From: Pagrus major
Taxonomy: Eukaryota > Chordata > Actinopteri > Spariformes > Sparidae
DNA: 64,000 nt
Assembly: GCF_040436345.1 (NCBI RefSeq)
Contig: NC_133215.1
Location: forward strand, 38,280,306 to 38,344,305
Reading direction: 5' to 3'
The translations under genes and the position numbers were made by a program. Below, one piece after another: positions 15,665 through 26,467 of this stretch. Every line of letters starts with the position of its first letter. Positions within the stretch are counted from its first letter, which is position 1. The notes under the pieces are model-generated. The model searched no databases. It was not told the DNA's origin and was given only the letters and a program-made list of their open reading frames with translations.

Positions 15665-15777
15665 ATTAAAGTTTTCTATTGTTTATTCATAAAAGAGTTA
15701 AATGATTAAATCTTCAGTAAATGTTGTGTAAAAGCATATTGTTTGTGACTTTGGCCTTAGGCTTCTTTTTCAATAAA
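15665..15777 (+). promoter_or_regulatory. PolyA signals of the lectin gene
   Basis: ATTAAA lies at 15665-15670 and AATAAA at 15772-15777, 80-190 bp after the TAA stop at 15582-15584. Either could end the transcript. Confidence 0.65.
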
Positions 15778-16840
15778 AAGACTTGTAAGAATGCAACAAT
15801 GTGTGATCTTCCTCTAAGAGCTCAGTGGAAAAGGGGTTGTTGAAGTCCAGCTGTATTCTGAAGAGTAACTTGAGTCATTGCAGAGGAAAGTCAAAGTAGA
15901 ACTCTTTTTTTACCAGGCTTGTATCAGTGCAGTTCAAATAATGTCCTATAGAGACATCTCAGGACTAATGCTGTCGTCTATGTTGTGGTGCTATAGGTTG
16001 GACGATAAATCACTAATAAATCATTTATGTGATTTATTATTAGGAGCTACCGGCAGCAGATTAAATAAATCATAAAAGTTAGAAGTGGAAAAATAGTTTG
16101 AAGCTTTTTAACCTCTTTTTTGATCATTTTGTTAGAGATTAAAATGGTATAATTGTGAATGTATAATTTGTGAGTTATGTACAGTATAACAAGAAACCAT
16201 AAGAAATGTAAAGAAAATGTGAAAAAATTGCTTTTAGAAGCTGACAACAGCCACTCTCCTGCTGCACATTCATTCATTCCTCCACTCGCTAAATAACTAA
16301 CCAGAACATCACAGTCATGATCATGTTCTGATCTGTTGTGCTTGTGGTCACTTCAGTGTAGGCTATAGGGATTCAGAAGAGTTTTTTGAGATGGATAAAC
16401 AGTGATGGTGTTTGGGGATGTGAGCAGCATCTGGTATTCAAGTCTGACACTTACTATACCCACACTCCCCCCCATCTCACTGTCTACTGCTTTACAAGAA
16501 TGTCATGATAGATCCAAATCACTTCTTACAACCACTGCAGTGGTGTACTGAGACTGTATGAAGGCCAGGGGCAGAAAAAATACAAAATAAAAAGGGCACC
16601 AGCAGCTTATGGAGAAAGCACTGCAACACATTTTCTCCATTTGAAGGGAGCACCACATCACATTTTACCTGGTGAAAGAGCACCCTTGAGGCCACTCATT
16701 TTATCTACTATAGGGGGTTTCCAAGAGTCTGCAGCACTTGTTTTTTGAACAGCCCCCATTTCCAGTCTAAGAAGGAGACGAGTGAGAGGACGCCACCAAG
16801 AAAACTGTTGGGGAACAATGGTAGGGTAGGTGTGGTACTA
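15778..16840. other. Non-coding DNA downstream of the lectin gene
   Basis: AT-rich sequence without a recognisable gene, RNA gene or complete repeat element. Confidence 0.55.
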
Positions 16841-16845
16841 ATAGT

Positions 16846-17312
16846 TGTTGTGGAATTTCGGTTCGCTTGACGATTCAGGAGAAATGAAGAAAACTCAGAG
16901 AGACCGATGAATTATGTTGAAGTAGTTTATACAAGCTTGATCAAGGAGGAACAGAATAACAGCACAACTGTATGCACAGTGCATTGTCAAGTCAATCCTC
17001 CCAAACCTTCTCTAGTTTCAGGTTATATCCTCCAAGCTCAGAAACATGGGAGACAGTTAGTCTGCTTACAGCAGATAGGTTGTAGGGTTTTACATAAACA
17101 ACAGCCTTGGTTTGTCAGAGATCTGTTTTGTAAACATATCTACAGCAGTTTCGAACTGCTAAGTTTGCAAAGACCACGAAAGATATAAACTCATAGATCA
17201 GACGTCACTATAGCGTCATCCATACCTTATCGGGCCTAACCTTTATACAGGGTACTTAAGACATCTTATTCTGTGGGGCCAGAATGTTCTGGGCCGTAGA
17301 TTTTCTCCCACA
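16846..17312 (-). repeat. Solo LTR, 467 bp
   Basis: The block begins TGTTGTGGAATT and ends CTCCCACA (TG...CA). It is flanked by the direct repeat ATAGT at 16841-16845 and 17313-17317. No coding sequence is next to it, so it is a solo LTR left by recombination. Minus orientation is only favoured: in that direction it has a TGTGGGAG start and a TATAAA-like box. It does not match the LTRs of the other retroelements here. Confidence 0.65.
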
Positions 17313-17532
17313 ATAGTAATTATCAAAATTAATAATTAGAACCTTGGAATCAGGGACCAATAACCAAACTGGAAAACAGTCTCAAAAGAAGGGTTCACTT
17401 TAAATGTAAATATTTGTAAAATATTTAGAATTAAATGAACACTGAAGGAAATTATTCTGAGCACTGACCATCGCAACCAGCTGTTACCACAAAGCATTTG
17501 CATGAATAATGACAGAAAACTGCTCTGTACAA

Positions 17533-19236
17533 CAGACACGTGCAGAGGGGGGGGGGGCGGAGGATGCTTGAGCACCTGCCCCTTTGCTCCTTGATGCCCA
17601 AAGTGCCCTTTTGTCAGAGTGTTTTTTTTTGTTTGTTTGTTTTTTTGGAAGTGTGTCTGTGTAAGTCCGTCTGTGTGGCCCCAAAATAATAATAAATAAA
17701 CAAAATAATAATTTAGATCTACCTTGGTTGGTACCTTGGTGATCCATAACGTGCCCTCACTCTGCCGTCACTGCCATGACGTGCCCACACATGCCCCGCT
17801 GCTAATCGCGAAGCTGCTGGAGACGGGCACTGCTAGTCGCGTGAAACCGGAGACCCGACCCGAGGGAGTAAACAACTTGTCCGGTGAGTAGGTTTACTGC
17901 GGTATTTGTTTGTGCAAGGTGTATTCTTGCAAGATGACTGACGAAGTGAAGTGAGCAATGAGCGTCCTCTGTGTCGTCCAAATCAGAACACACACTTCTC
18001 TCTCACAATTATAGCCAAGCCACTAGTTAACCACACACAGCTGCTGTGGGGGAAAAGTACGTGTTTTTTGGTTTGTTTCTGTATGTTTCTCTTGTCATGG
18101 GCAAAGTGCATTAGAGAGATATCATGTGCTATTTTACTGTCAAGCTGTTTTTTCCTTTGTTTCTAGAGGCAATGAGGCATAGACTATGCTATTTCAGTAA
18201 AATTATGCATATTCACATATTTTTGGACTATTACAGTATAAATAAAACAATAATAGAAGAATTTGAGTTTTGATTTTCTCAACCTCTCATTTAAACATGT
18301 CAGTACTTGTTTGTTTATAGCATTTACACACAAATTAAATATAATATGCATACAAATTATATAACTTGCTCAATAAAAGCACAAAAATATTTAAATACAT
18401 GATTTCTATATCATTTAATTATTATTTTTACTTTATTATTAGCACTAGGAATAATAAAGGGTACATGTCAATTTATAAATGCAGGATGAAACATTTCATG
18501 TTGAAGTCATGAAACAAAAATAAAGCTGTGAAATTAAAATAAAGAGGTGTCAGGATTGATTAAGTTTTGTCCTCCAATTTGATTAAAATTGAAATGCAAG
18601 GACAGGAAGAGTAGCCAAAGTTAAACAGTCCAGTGTATAATGGTGATCTAAATTCAACTTAATACATTATCTTCATATGTCCTAAATTAATGCACAGCTT
18701 TAATTATGGCTTTGTGGATATAGGCTGGCCTATTAATGTTCCCCTTTCAGTTTAAGAATGAGCAACTTGTTCTGTTTAGTTCAAGAAGTCAGCCTTGGCT
18801 GCAGCCTCTGTCAGCAGGTAGTCTCCTCCAAACTCTTAGCAGTATTGCAGGTCATCTTGTCATGATCACATACTGTAACACTTGTTTAATCACCTACTAT
18901 CTCTCCCATGCTCTTTTTAGTGTCTACAGTCCACGTCCAGCAATATCAGCAGCAGCAGCCTCCTCACCAACCTCTTCAACAGAAGCTGTTCAATGTACCC
19001 CATCAGGTAAAACAGAGACTAATTTTGCTTTGCACTGACCTCTAACAAATAAATGAGGTGTGGACAATGATTTGGTATGTTGTGATTCCTTGTTACATTC
19101 TTTATGAATATGGGTTTCTACAATTCAACCGGTTATATTGCAAGGTATGCTTCTGTATGGTGTTTCAAATTTGTGCTCCATGTGCCCCTTTTCAACTTTG
19201 AGCACCTGCCCCTCCAAAGGTCTCTGCACGGCCCTG
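17533..19236. mobile_element. Probable non-autonomous DNA transposon
   Basis: The ends look inverted. The left end reads CAGACACGTGCAGAG followed by a G-run, then AGCACCTGCCCC nearby. The right end, reverse complemented, reads CAGGGCCGTGCAGAG, then GGGGCAGGTGCTC. The interior contains splice-like pieces (donor near 17885; an exon-like block 18913-19004 with AG and GT borders) but no transposase. I could not find a matching target duplication, so the borders and superfamily are uncertain. Confidence 0.4.
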
Positions 19237-19954
19237 CTACTGTGTTCACATACTGAAAATAGTATATCCGGTGTTCAAACAGGCACAGTAATCCTTGTGA
19301 AGAAACCATTTCAGAAAACCACTGTGCTCGGCTATTTTCATGCAGGAGTAATAAATGTGTCTGAATCCACGTGGTCGTCCTGTCCTACTTTAACCGAGAC
19401 ACACCGCAGAATAGACTCCGCTACATAATGACATAGTTTGTCCAGCAGAGTGCGCTACAACGGGGGATAAAACAGCTGGTGTCAGGAAATGTAACAGCTA
19501 CCTCACTAATGGTTAAACTATAAACCAGCACAAAAATGACAATTACCAACGTAACATAAGCCACTATGTTCTGAACAGGCACACTAAAAACACTTACAAA
19601 AAGTAACATTTTAGTTTTAGAACAAGCAAACTTGTTGTGCTCCTCTACATCAGAGACGCACTGGGAATCCACTGGAAGCTGCTCTATGAGCTGCTACAGG
19701 TTTTGTCTCGCCCTCCGCACGGCATCATACCATGAATGTATAAAGAGAACCCAGCGGGAACGTTTCAGAAGTGGAGCCTTTTATCCGCCCGATTTTGTTG
19801 ACTTGCTTAGATTTTGTTGATCTGGTCATTTTTCGTTTTTATACAATCAGGAGTCTGCACAGGGTGTTTTATTTTGAAAATTGACCGGATGCTCTATGCC
19901 GTTCCTGTGTCTCACTTCCTGCCGGTGTTGTGCCAATGTAGGTATCCCCGACGC
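19237..19954. other. Unassigned non-coding DNA
   Basis: No gene or repeat recognised between the putative DNA transposon and the left inverted repeat of the MULE region. Confidence 0.5.
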
Positions 19955-20227
19955 GGTATTTTTTTTCGTAGGAAAGTCCGGGAATCTCATTAATATTCAT
20001 GAGGTGCTGTCATCTTATTGGCAGATCAAGGCGCTTCGTGATTGGTTGATGCAGCTACGTGCGGCTAAACGTTCATTGATGCAGAGTGCAGCATACGGTA
20101 AGATTATGGCTCATCACTCCCACTGATATGAGTTATTCATCAAAACTACTAGGCTACGTAAAACTACTAGGCTACGTTAATGTAATCATATCACCATGAC
20201 AAATATTGGCTGCTCAAAACATCTGAA
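19955..20227. repeat. Left long inverted repeat of the MULE region
   Basis: This 273-bp block from GGTATTTTTTTTCGTAGG to CTCAAAACATCTGAA is matched by the reverse complement of 40249-40502, 20 kb away, with only scattered differences. This copy has an extra 17-bp internal duplication (CTACTAGGCTACGT appears twice). Long inverted ends enclosing a MULE transposase gene fit a Mutator-like element. I see no clean 9-11 bp target duplication. Confidence 0.7.
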
Positions 20228-20553
20228 CCCTGTTCTATTATGAATAAAATATGGGTTAATGAGATTTGAAAATCATTGTATCACGTTTTTATTTGTACAT
20301 AGGAGTTTGTACATGTATTAGTGTAATAATAGTATTATTTTACATTTCAGTGAGAGCAGCAGTATGTGTAATAATGTCCAGGGGAACGTGAAAGAATATC
20401 CTCTGTTAAAGGTCAGATTCATTTAAAATCAACTTTATTGATAAGCAGTGAACAGAACAAACATGAACTATAAACAACACATTGTACATACTGATGCAGG
20501 GGTAGAGTTGATGTTAGGATTAAGGTTATGGCTAATGGTTGTTAAATTGAGGT

Positions 20554-20782
20554 ATAGGCTTTATGCACAGCTCAACTACTTTCTGAACTTAAACCAGCTC
20601 CTTTATTTCCTGTCTTACATTATTGGACAAACTGATTAATCCAGGTGTGTCTGACTCTGACCTCAGTAGTCACAAGAATGATCAGACACACCTGGATTAA
20701 TCAGTTTGTCTAATAATGTAAAACAGGAAATAAAAGAGCTGGTTTAAGTTCAGGAAGTAGTGGAGCTGTGCATAAAGCCTAT
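20554..20782. repeat. 229-bp palindromic element (MITE-like)
   Basis: Two arms of about 100 bp are inverted copies. The left arm starts ATAGGCTTTATGCACAG and the right arm ends CATAAAGCCTAT; a spacer of about 25 bp separates them. The whole could fold into a long hairpin. No coding sequence. Confidence 0.75.
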
Positions 20783-20882
20783 TGCCCCGACCATCTTCTA
20801 CTGACAGATCTGCCAATAAATCCTCACTAACCAACTGAAGTCAATGGGCCCTATTTTGACAGGACCTATTACAGGAGGACTA

Positions 20883-22536
20883 CCACCATCATGTGTGCTC
20901 CTATCAGTCTCTACGAGGGACAAATTTCAGGGCAAATCTTCGAGTTTGGCTTGCTAGGGAGGATGAGGTTCAGAGGTGGTTGGAGGACTTCCAGAAATCC
21001 TCAGGCTTCACCTGGAAAAAGTCCAAAACCTACCCTAATGCAGGGCAAGGCTCAAATAAGTATAGGGTTAGTACTAAACAGTCCACCCCCCACATCTCCT
21101 TAACGTTGTGTGTACACCATTTACCAGATTTTTCTTCTTTTCTACATCATCTGTAGGTGGACTTAAGGTCGTAGCATAACACCCGGGGAAGTGCTGGCAA
21201 GGTGACAAAAAACACCTCCTGTCCTGCCACCATGTACCTAGTCCTGAAAAGGCAGTGCTTCAATAAAGGGAGAAAGTCAAGGTTAGTACTTTTTTTTGAC
21301 TCCAATGATAGTTGGACTGTTTTTGCTGAATCTGGTGTGTGTGGATTAATTATATACCTTTCACATATCCATTTTATGTCAGGTCAGAAGATCCACATAT
21401 CCTGGAGGGATTTTTTTTCCAAAATAAGCCTCGAGAATGAGCGCAACCATCGGCTCTCATGTGCTGAAGCACTTAAAAACAGGGATGTTTGCCAGGACAC
21501 CTGCAACAAATTACAGGCCCTGTTCAGAGTGGGCACTCTCCCTCATCGGCCCTTGACACGCTGAAATTTGACCTGCAGGAAAGAGAGGGGGAGAACTACA
21601 TTTTTGCTGCCGCAGATCGCTCTGTCTGCCCCGATCTCCAGTTCTGCTACAGGTGGGTAAGGTGGGCATAATAGGCATTAAAAAAATATAAGGAATGTGA
21701 CTTACATTTAAGTACAATGAGGTGTATGGAGCTCCATTCAAAACTCCCATTTAGAATTCTGCCTCCTATAACTCAGCCCCAGATCCACATACTACCACAG
21801 GAATGGTCTTGTATGCATCATCCCCCTGAGACAGAGACATAAAGATGGTTAGTGGTTCCTGGGCTGGGTGAAAGGAAGCAAAAGTATCCACATTATAAAG
21901 ACCTGCAGATGTCAATGTATTTTATCGATGTAGTTTTTTGCACCAAGTAGGGGTGATTTTTCAGATACAGAGTGTGGTTTGGTGTCAAAATTCTTGTTCT
22001 ATGTAAATCAATTCCCAAATGCGCACTTTGACATTTTGATTTTGTCATTGATTTTGTCTCCACAAGCACATCCGGCAAAGTGGAGAGATGGTCTTTGTTG
22101 ATTCGTCAGGCAACTGTGATCGGCAAAACCACCGAATTTTCCTCCTCATGACCCACTCTACTGCAGGTGGGTTGCCATTAGGTATTCTCATCACCACCTC
22201 TGAGAACCAGGCCACCATCACAGCTGCCCTGCACAGAAGTACCCAAAGTTCCTCCGACACCTTGCTGAGGTCTTCAGAAGGAGAGAAGAGTGGGCCATCT
22301 GCCTCCAGTCTAAACTGCCAACAAGAGGAAACCACATGAATAACTACGTGGAGAGTACAATGCGCATTCTGAAAGAGAAGGTCCTCTACAGACTGAAGGC
22401 ATACAATGTCACACAGCTGGTTAGCTTTGTTACCATGCGCATGGAAGAGTACTACATCGCCGCCTCGCCAACAACAGAGGGAAGCAGTTGAAAAACATCC
22501 ACCATGGCGATGTTGACTGTGAGGCGATTGTTCAGG
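20883..22536 (+). pseudogene. Mutator-like (MULE) transposase gene, 5' and catalytic part, broken
   Basis: Exon-like blocks show a N-terminal segment (SSGFTWKKSKTYPNAGQ) ending at a donor near 21067. A NTSCPATMYLVLKRQ block (to about 21281) follows. Next comes a block 21384-21650 with LKFDLQERE and CPDLQFCYR, then a catalytic block from about 22050 with MVFVDSSGN and GGLPLGILITTSE, and a final block reading NNYVES and MRILKEKVL to a donor at 22537. Stops and frameshifts are present. The stretch between GILITTSE...ALH and NYVES is far too short, so the region that should carry the second catalytic Asp is deleted. The 3' exons lie beyond the retrovirus at 37.3-39.4 kb. Assignment is from memory of this fish SWIM/MULE family. 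Confidence 0.7.
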
Positions 22537-22754
22537 TACGTTTTGTAGCATCCCCACACTCTGGAACACACTGTAAGAGGAGACAGAAATATAAAAAAAA
22601 AATTTAAAAAAACTTCCCTTTATAATAATAAACTTATCATATATACATAGTAGCCTTACAAGATTCTCCCAGGTGAAATAATTTTGAACTGCTACAATCA
22701 ATGTTTTAATAACAGAAAAATCACTTTAAAAAAAAAACATTTTAACATAAAGAC

Positions 22755-23434
22755 AACCTCAATCCGTGTATCATTCGTTCATTCGTTTTTCAAAATAAAA
22801 CCAAAAATAAGAAAACGAAAAAACAATTCCTTTTCTCAGTATTCGTTTCCTAAACTAAAATGAAAAAACGGATAACGACTCGTTTTTTTCAGTTTTCGAT
22901 TTTATGCTCAAATGAATAATGGAAAAAACGGATAACGAGCGTTTCCCGTTTCATGTTTTATCCCATTTTGATCTGAAAAAAGTTCAATGAGCCGGAAGCG
23001 GAAGTGACCGTCTCTGTCTCTGTACTGCGAGGGCGCGCAAAACAAAAATAATGGCAGGACTTGAGGATCATGCAGATATAATTGGACAGCTTTTTGAGGA
23101 TGGTAAAACGCATGCCGAGATTTCTACCACGCTCTGGTAACGTCAGAGAATTGACTGGCTCTGCTAACGTTAGCTTTGCTCCAGGCCACTTCCGGGTGAC
23201 GGTAATTTCCGGTGTAGGTACCAAATGCTTGCAACATGAAACGGGAAACGCTCGTTATCCGTTTTTTCCATTATTCATTTGAGCATAAAATCGAAAACTG
23301 AAAAAAACGAGTCGTTATCCGTTTTTTCATTTTAGTTTAGGAAACGAATACTGAGAAAAGGAATTGTTTTTTCGTTTTCTTTTTTTGGTTTTATTTTGAA
23401 AAACGAATGAACGAATGATACACGGATTAACCTC
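22755..23434. mobile_element. 668-bp MITE with long terminal inverted repeats
   Basis: The element spans 22761-23428 with a 6-bp target duplication AACCTC at 22755-22760 and 23429-23434. Inverted arms of about 195 bp begin AATCCGTGTATCATTCG. The 270-bp centre has an ATG at 23051 opening about 29 codons (starting [13 protein letters not shown]) that then stop. This looks like the first exon of a lost transposase-type gene, so the MITE is probably an internal-deletion derivative. A 6-bp duplication is compatible with IS3EU-like elements, but that assignment is an inference. Confidence 0.75.
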
Positions 23435-23442
23435 TAATAGAG

Positions 23443-23899
23443 TGTCGTATCTTCAGTGGGGATGCAGTCAAAGATGTTTGAAGAAAAACTCCGCCGACAC
23501 TGTCTTAGTTGTATAACAAATTTATTACAATAAGTTCAGTATCGTAATCAAGTAACACGTTACTTGGAGAGTCTCCAGCCGAATAATGAAACTCTGCCGA
23601 CAATATGCAGACAGCTCCTTATATACCGAGCTTGCTTTGGTCAAAAACTTAGTTATATCTTTAATCATATTAAGAGAGGGACAGAAGAACAGTAGAGGCA
23701 TCTCTTGTAGGGTGCCTCACCACACTGACCTTCACCTCTGACCCAGAGCCTCCATGGCTCTGCTGATCTAATTATGTCAGTATCCGGTACCCCTAATTAA
23801 ATAACCTCCGGAAGGCCCAAACAGCAACTAACATTCCAATATATTCTCCTACTACAAACCATTTATATAAATATGCTGCATCGAACAGCAGACACCTCA
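23443..23899 (-). repeat. 3' LTR of the endogenous retrovirus
   Basis: 457 bp, beginning TGAGGTGTCTGC and ending GATACGACA on the minus strand. It contains a TATATAAG box (complement of 23618-23625) and an AATAAA signal (complement of 23521-23526), as expected for U3 and R. It has 16 bp (around 23587-23602) that the other LTR lacks. Confidence 0.92.
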
Positions 23900-23912
23900 T
23901 ATTCCCCCCTTC
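23900..23912 (-). other. Polypurine tract of the endogenous retrovirus
   Basis: The minus strand reads GAAGGGGGGAATA directly before the 3' LTR. Confidence 0.8.
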
Positions 23913-24880
23913 GGGACTAGTCAGAGTCCCGATAAGCAGAATATGAACAAACATGTGTACTTTGGTGTCAAGAATGATAATTCCTCCAAACATGATCTTA
24001 ACAATACAACAATTTTAATGGAGTGTGAAAGCGAAAAACCTGTCTGGCAGCTATCTTTCCTGAAGTAACCCTCAAACAATCTAGACAGGAAAATTCTCTC
24101 ACGGCCCCTCTGCCCAGGCGGCCACATATAGTACTCCAACCCAATTAAAAGAGGAATTTTACTCAGTCTATATAATAATATAATATTAGACAAATACATA
24201 TGGAAACCTCAGCAAATAAAGTCAAAACAATGTCCACCTTTAGGCTGGTCGACCCATCGTACCTTCCAATGGACCTGTCCCTGCCTATCCGCAATGTCCC
24301 TAAGGACCGAAAAAGAAAGAAAAAACTGAGGTCCCAACATATTAGTCCCACACTGAATCGAATCAAACATGATCAATTGTACAGATTACCATGCAAAAAT
24401 AACATTTCATACATGCAATACATATATATGTTATTTCATTTTTCATTTGTTATTCTTTATTTTTCTAAACACCGGAACTTATCAGCTTATAGTTCCTCTG
24501 CAGCATCGATTCCCAACTCTGAACATTTTCACAATGTCCTTGTTCAGAGTCTTTCATCCATTTTGATTGTCCTTATTGTACTTTCTGAATCCCTTTAACA
24601 GCTTGGGATCTTTGAATCATCAACTGCCCTCATAGCGGTCCTCCCCCAATGTCGTTCTAAGGGAAGAAGAAAACACCAACCAGTATCTTTTGTAGAAATA
24701 ACATATGCAATTCAAATCATCAAATACAATTCAACATTCTATAATTAATATAATTTCCATGTATACATATGAATTACATTGGCTAGTTCCCCCTTTTAAC
24801 ACCAATTACTACAATAACCCCACTAAGTAACTAGATAACTCTAAAAATAAATGTTAAAACTATAAGTATGTTAGACGTAG
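23913..24880. other. Retroviral region between env and the 3' LTR
   Basis: About 1 kb with no long frame on the coding (minus) strand. Short frames on either strand show no motif that I recognise. It could hold remnants of an accessory reading frame, but I cannot support one. Confidence 0.5.
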
Positions 24881-26467
24881 TTAAAATGGATATTTCTCCA
24901 CCAGTTCACCTTCCATCATTACTTCTTCATCCTCGTCCGAATCAGTTCTCTGCAATAATGGCATCTGAACCTGATCTCCCGGCATCACTACACCAACCCA
25001 TCTCAATCTCAAAGCCTTCGCAAAAGTCAACAGCAACGTGCAAAAACAAAACATCACACATAACGATAGAAGTACTGCTATCATAATTTGAACTAGCACT
25101 AATGGCACTGGCCCTAATTTCTCTTGCAATCAACTATTTGCAAAGCCCTGTAAGGTGTATGTAATGTTATCAATATGGTCTGCCAAAAATGTCACTCCAT
25201 ACCATGGAAACAATCCTATTCCCCCCTTTTCTCCTATGTTTATTCTCCAATGGTAGGACTCCAGATTATGAAATTGTGCTAATTCTCTTTTATTCCTACT
25301 TCCAGAAGTAACATTAGATTGAACCTCATCAAATGCTTCTCCCTTCTGGACAGCAAAAACCTCATATGGGAGTTTCAGTGTTGCCATATAGCAACATCCT
25401 GTCCACCCGTATGGTAGAAATAAATAAGCATTTTCACCACAAATCCACCAAATATCCCTGAAATTGCCTATAGTCACATTACCAGGCAAAACTTGATGTT
25501 CTACCATCAAAGTTCTACTCGGCTTACGCTTTGACACTTGAAAAGTCACCTCATACAACTTGTTCACATCCTTATCCTCACGCTTTCCTAAATCCATCAT
25601 GTAACCATCACACTCTGATATTCCCATAAACATTCCAGACCCCTTATTAGTCTCATTTAATCCTGCTAACCAAGAACAATTAGATCTAGGCTTAAAAAGA
25701 TTCACTGATAAAGCCATCACTTTATCCACTGATGATTGCTGTTGATACAAAAGCCATGACAGTACAGAAGATTGACATGAGGTAGTTAATGGTTCCTGTA
25801 CCGCCTCCAAAATTGAAGGCCATGTGCCTGGTGATGGTACTTTCAACACACATGGACCCTTCAATTTCTTGATTGATCTCACTGAGTGTGTTAACTGCTG
25901 AAACCATAAATTTCTACCTGCCCATGGGTCTACAATTCCCAACGCTGAAGCATCAAATCCATATGCTTTCCACTTAGCTTCTCTCTTCTGCAATGCATGG
26001 TTCTGCTCAAGCATCTCCTTGACTTTCAAGGATACTTTATCAAATGTCTGCGTCATATTCACCAATTTCTTAGGCGTCAATGTTGGCGCCAAGGTAGTAT
26101 TCTGATCTGAAGCATTAACATTCTTTGTTGGTTCCAAATTTAAAATAGCAGCCTCCATCTTTGTGTTAGTTACCTTTGCAGTGGTTACTTCAACAGGTCT
26201 CAGGTTTGTTATCATAAGTCTCACCTTATGAGTTATGTAACCTTCAATCCAAGAGTGACTAGATGGAACAAATTTAAACTCTGGCTCTCGATATGTATAC
26301 ACATACTCCCCTTCATCTTCCCATGCAAGGTTGCGCACAGCAAGTGAACAATCACCCACAACTTTCTTATATCTCATGTCATTGTACAATAAGTACTTCC
26401 TTTTTCCTTTGCCTGTCAGAAACATATGTAGATATTCGTTTGTGCAAACTAACCATGTATGCAACAT
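24881..26467 (-). pseudogene. Retroviral env: surface and transmembrane remnants with a stop before the anchor
   Basis: The minus-strand frame begins at ATG 26467 and overlaps the end of pol in another frame. Its first 20-odd codons look like integrase sequence read out of frame, so the true N-terminus and signal peptide are missing. Next comes an Ig V-like stretch (GDCSLAVRNL, then WEDEGEYVYTY, then a HKVRLMI strand), followed by a glycosylation-rich surface region. The furin-type site RNKR is near 25295. Only about 56 codons follow before TGA at 25127-25129. After this stop the same frame gives a hydrophobic anchor (VQIMIAVLLSLCVMF) and an acidic tail. No CX6CC motif is seen in the short transmembrane subunit. 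Defective. Confidence 0.8.

Noticed and set aside
22045-22701. 218-codon minus-strand frame
   Set aside because: Antisense to the MULE catalytic exons; no recognisable domain.
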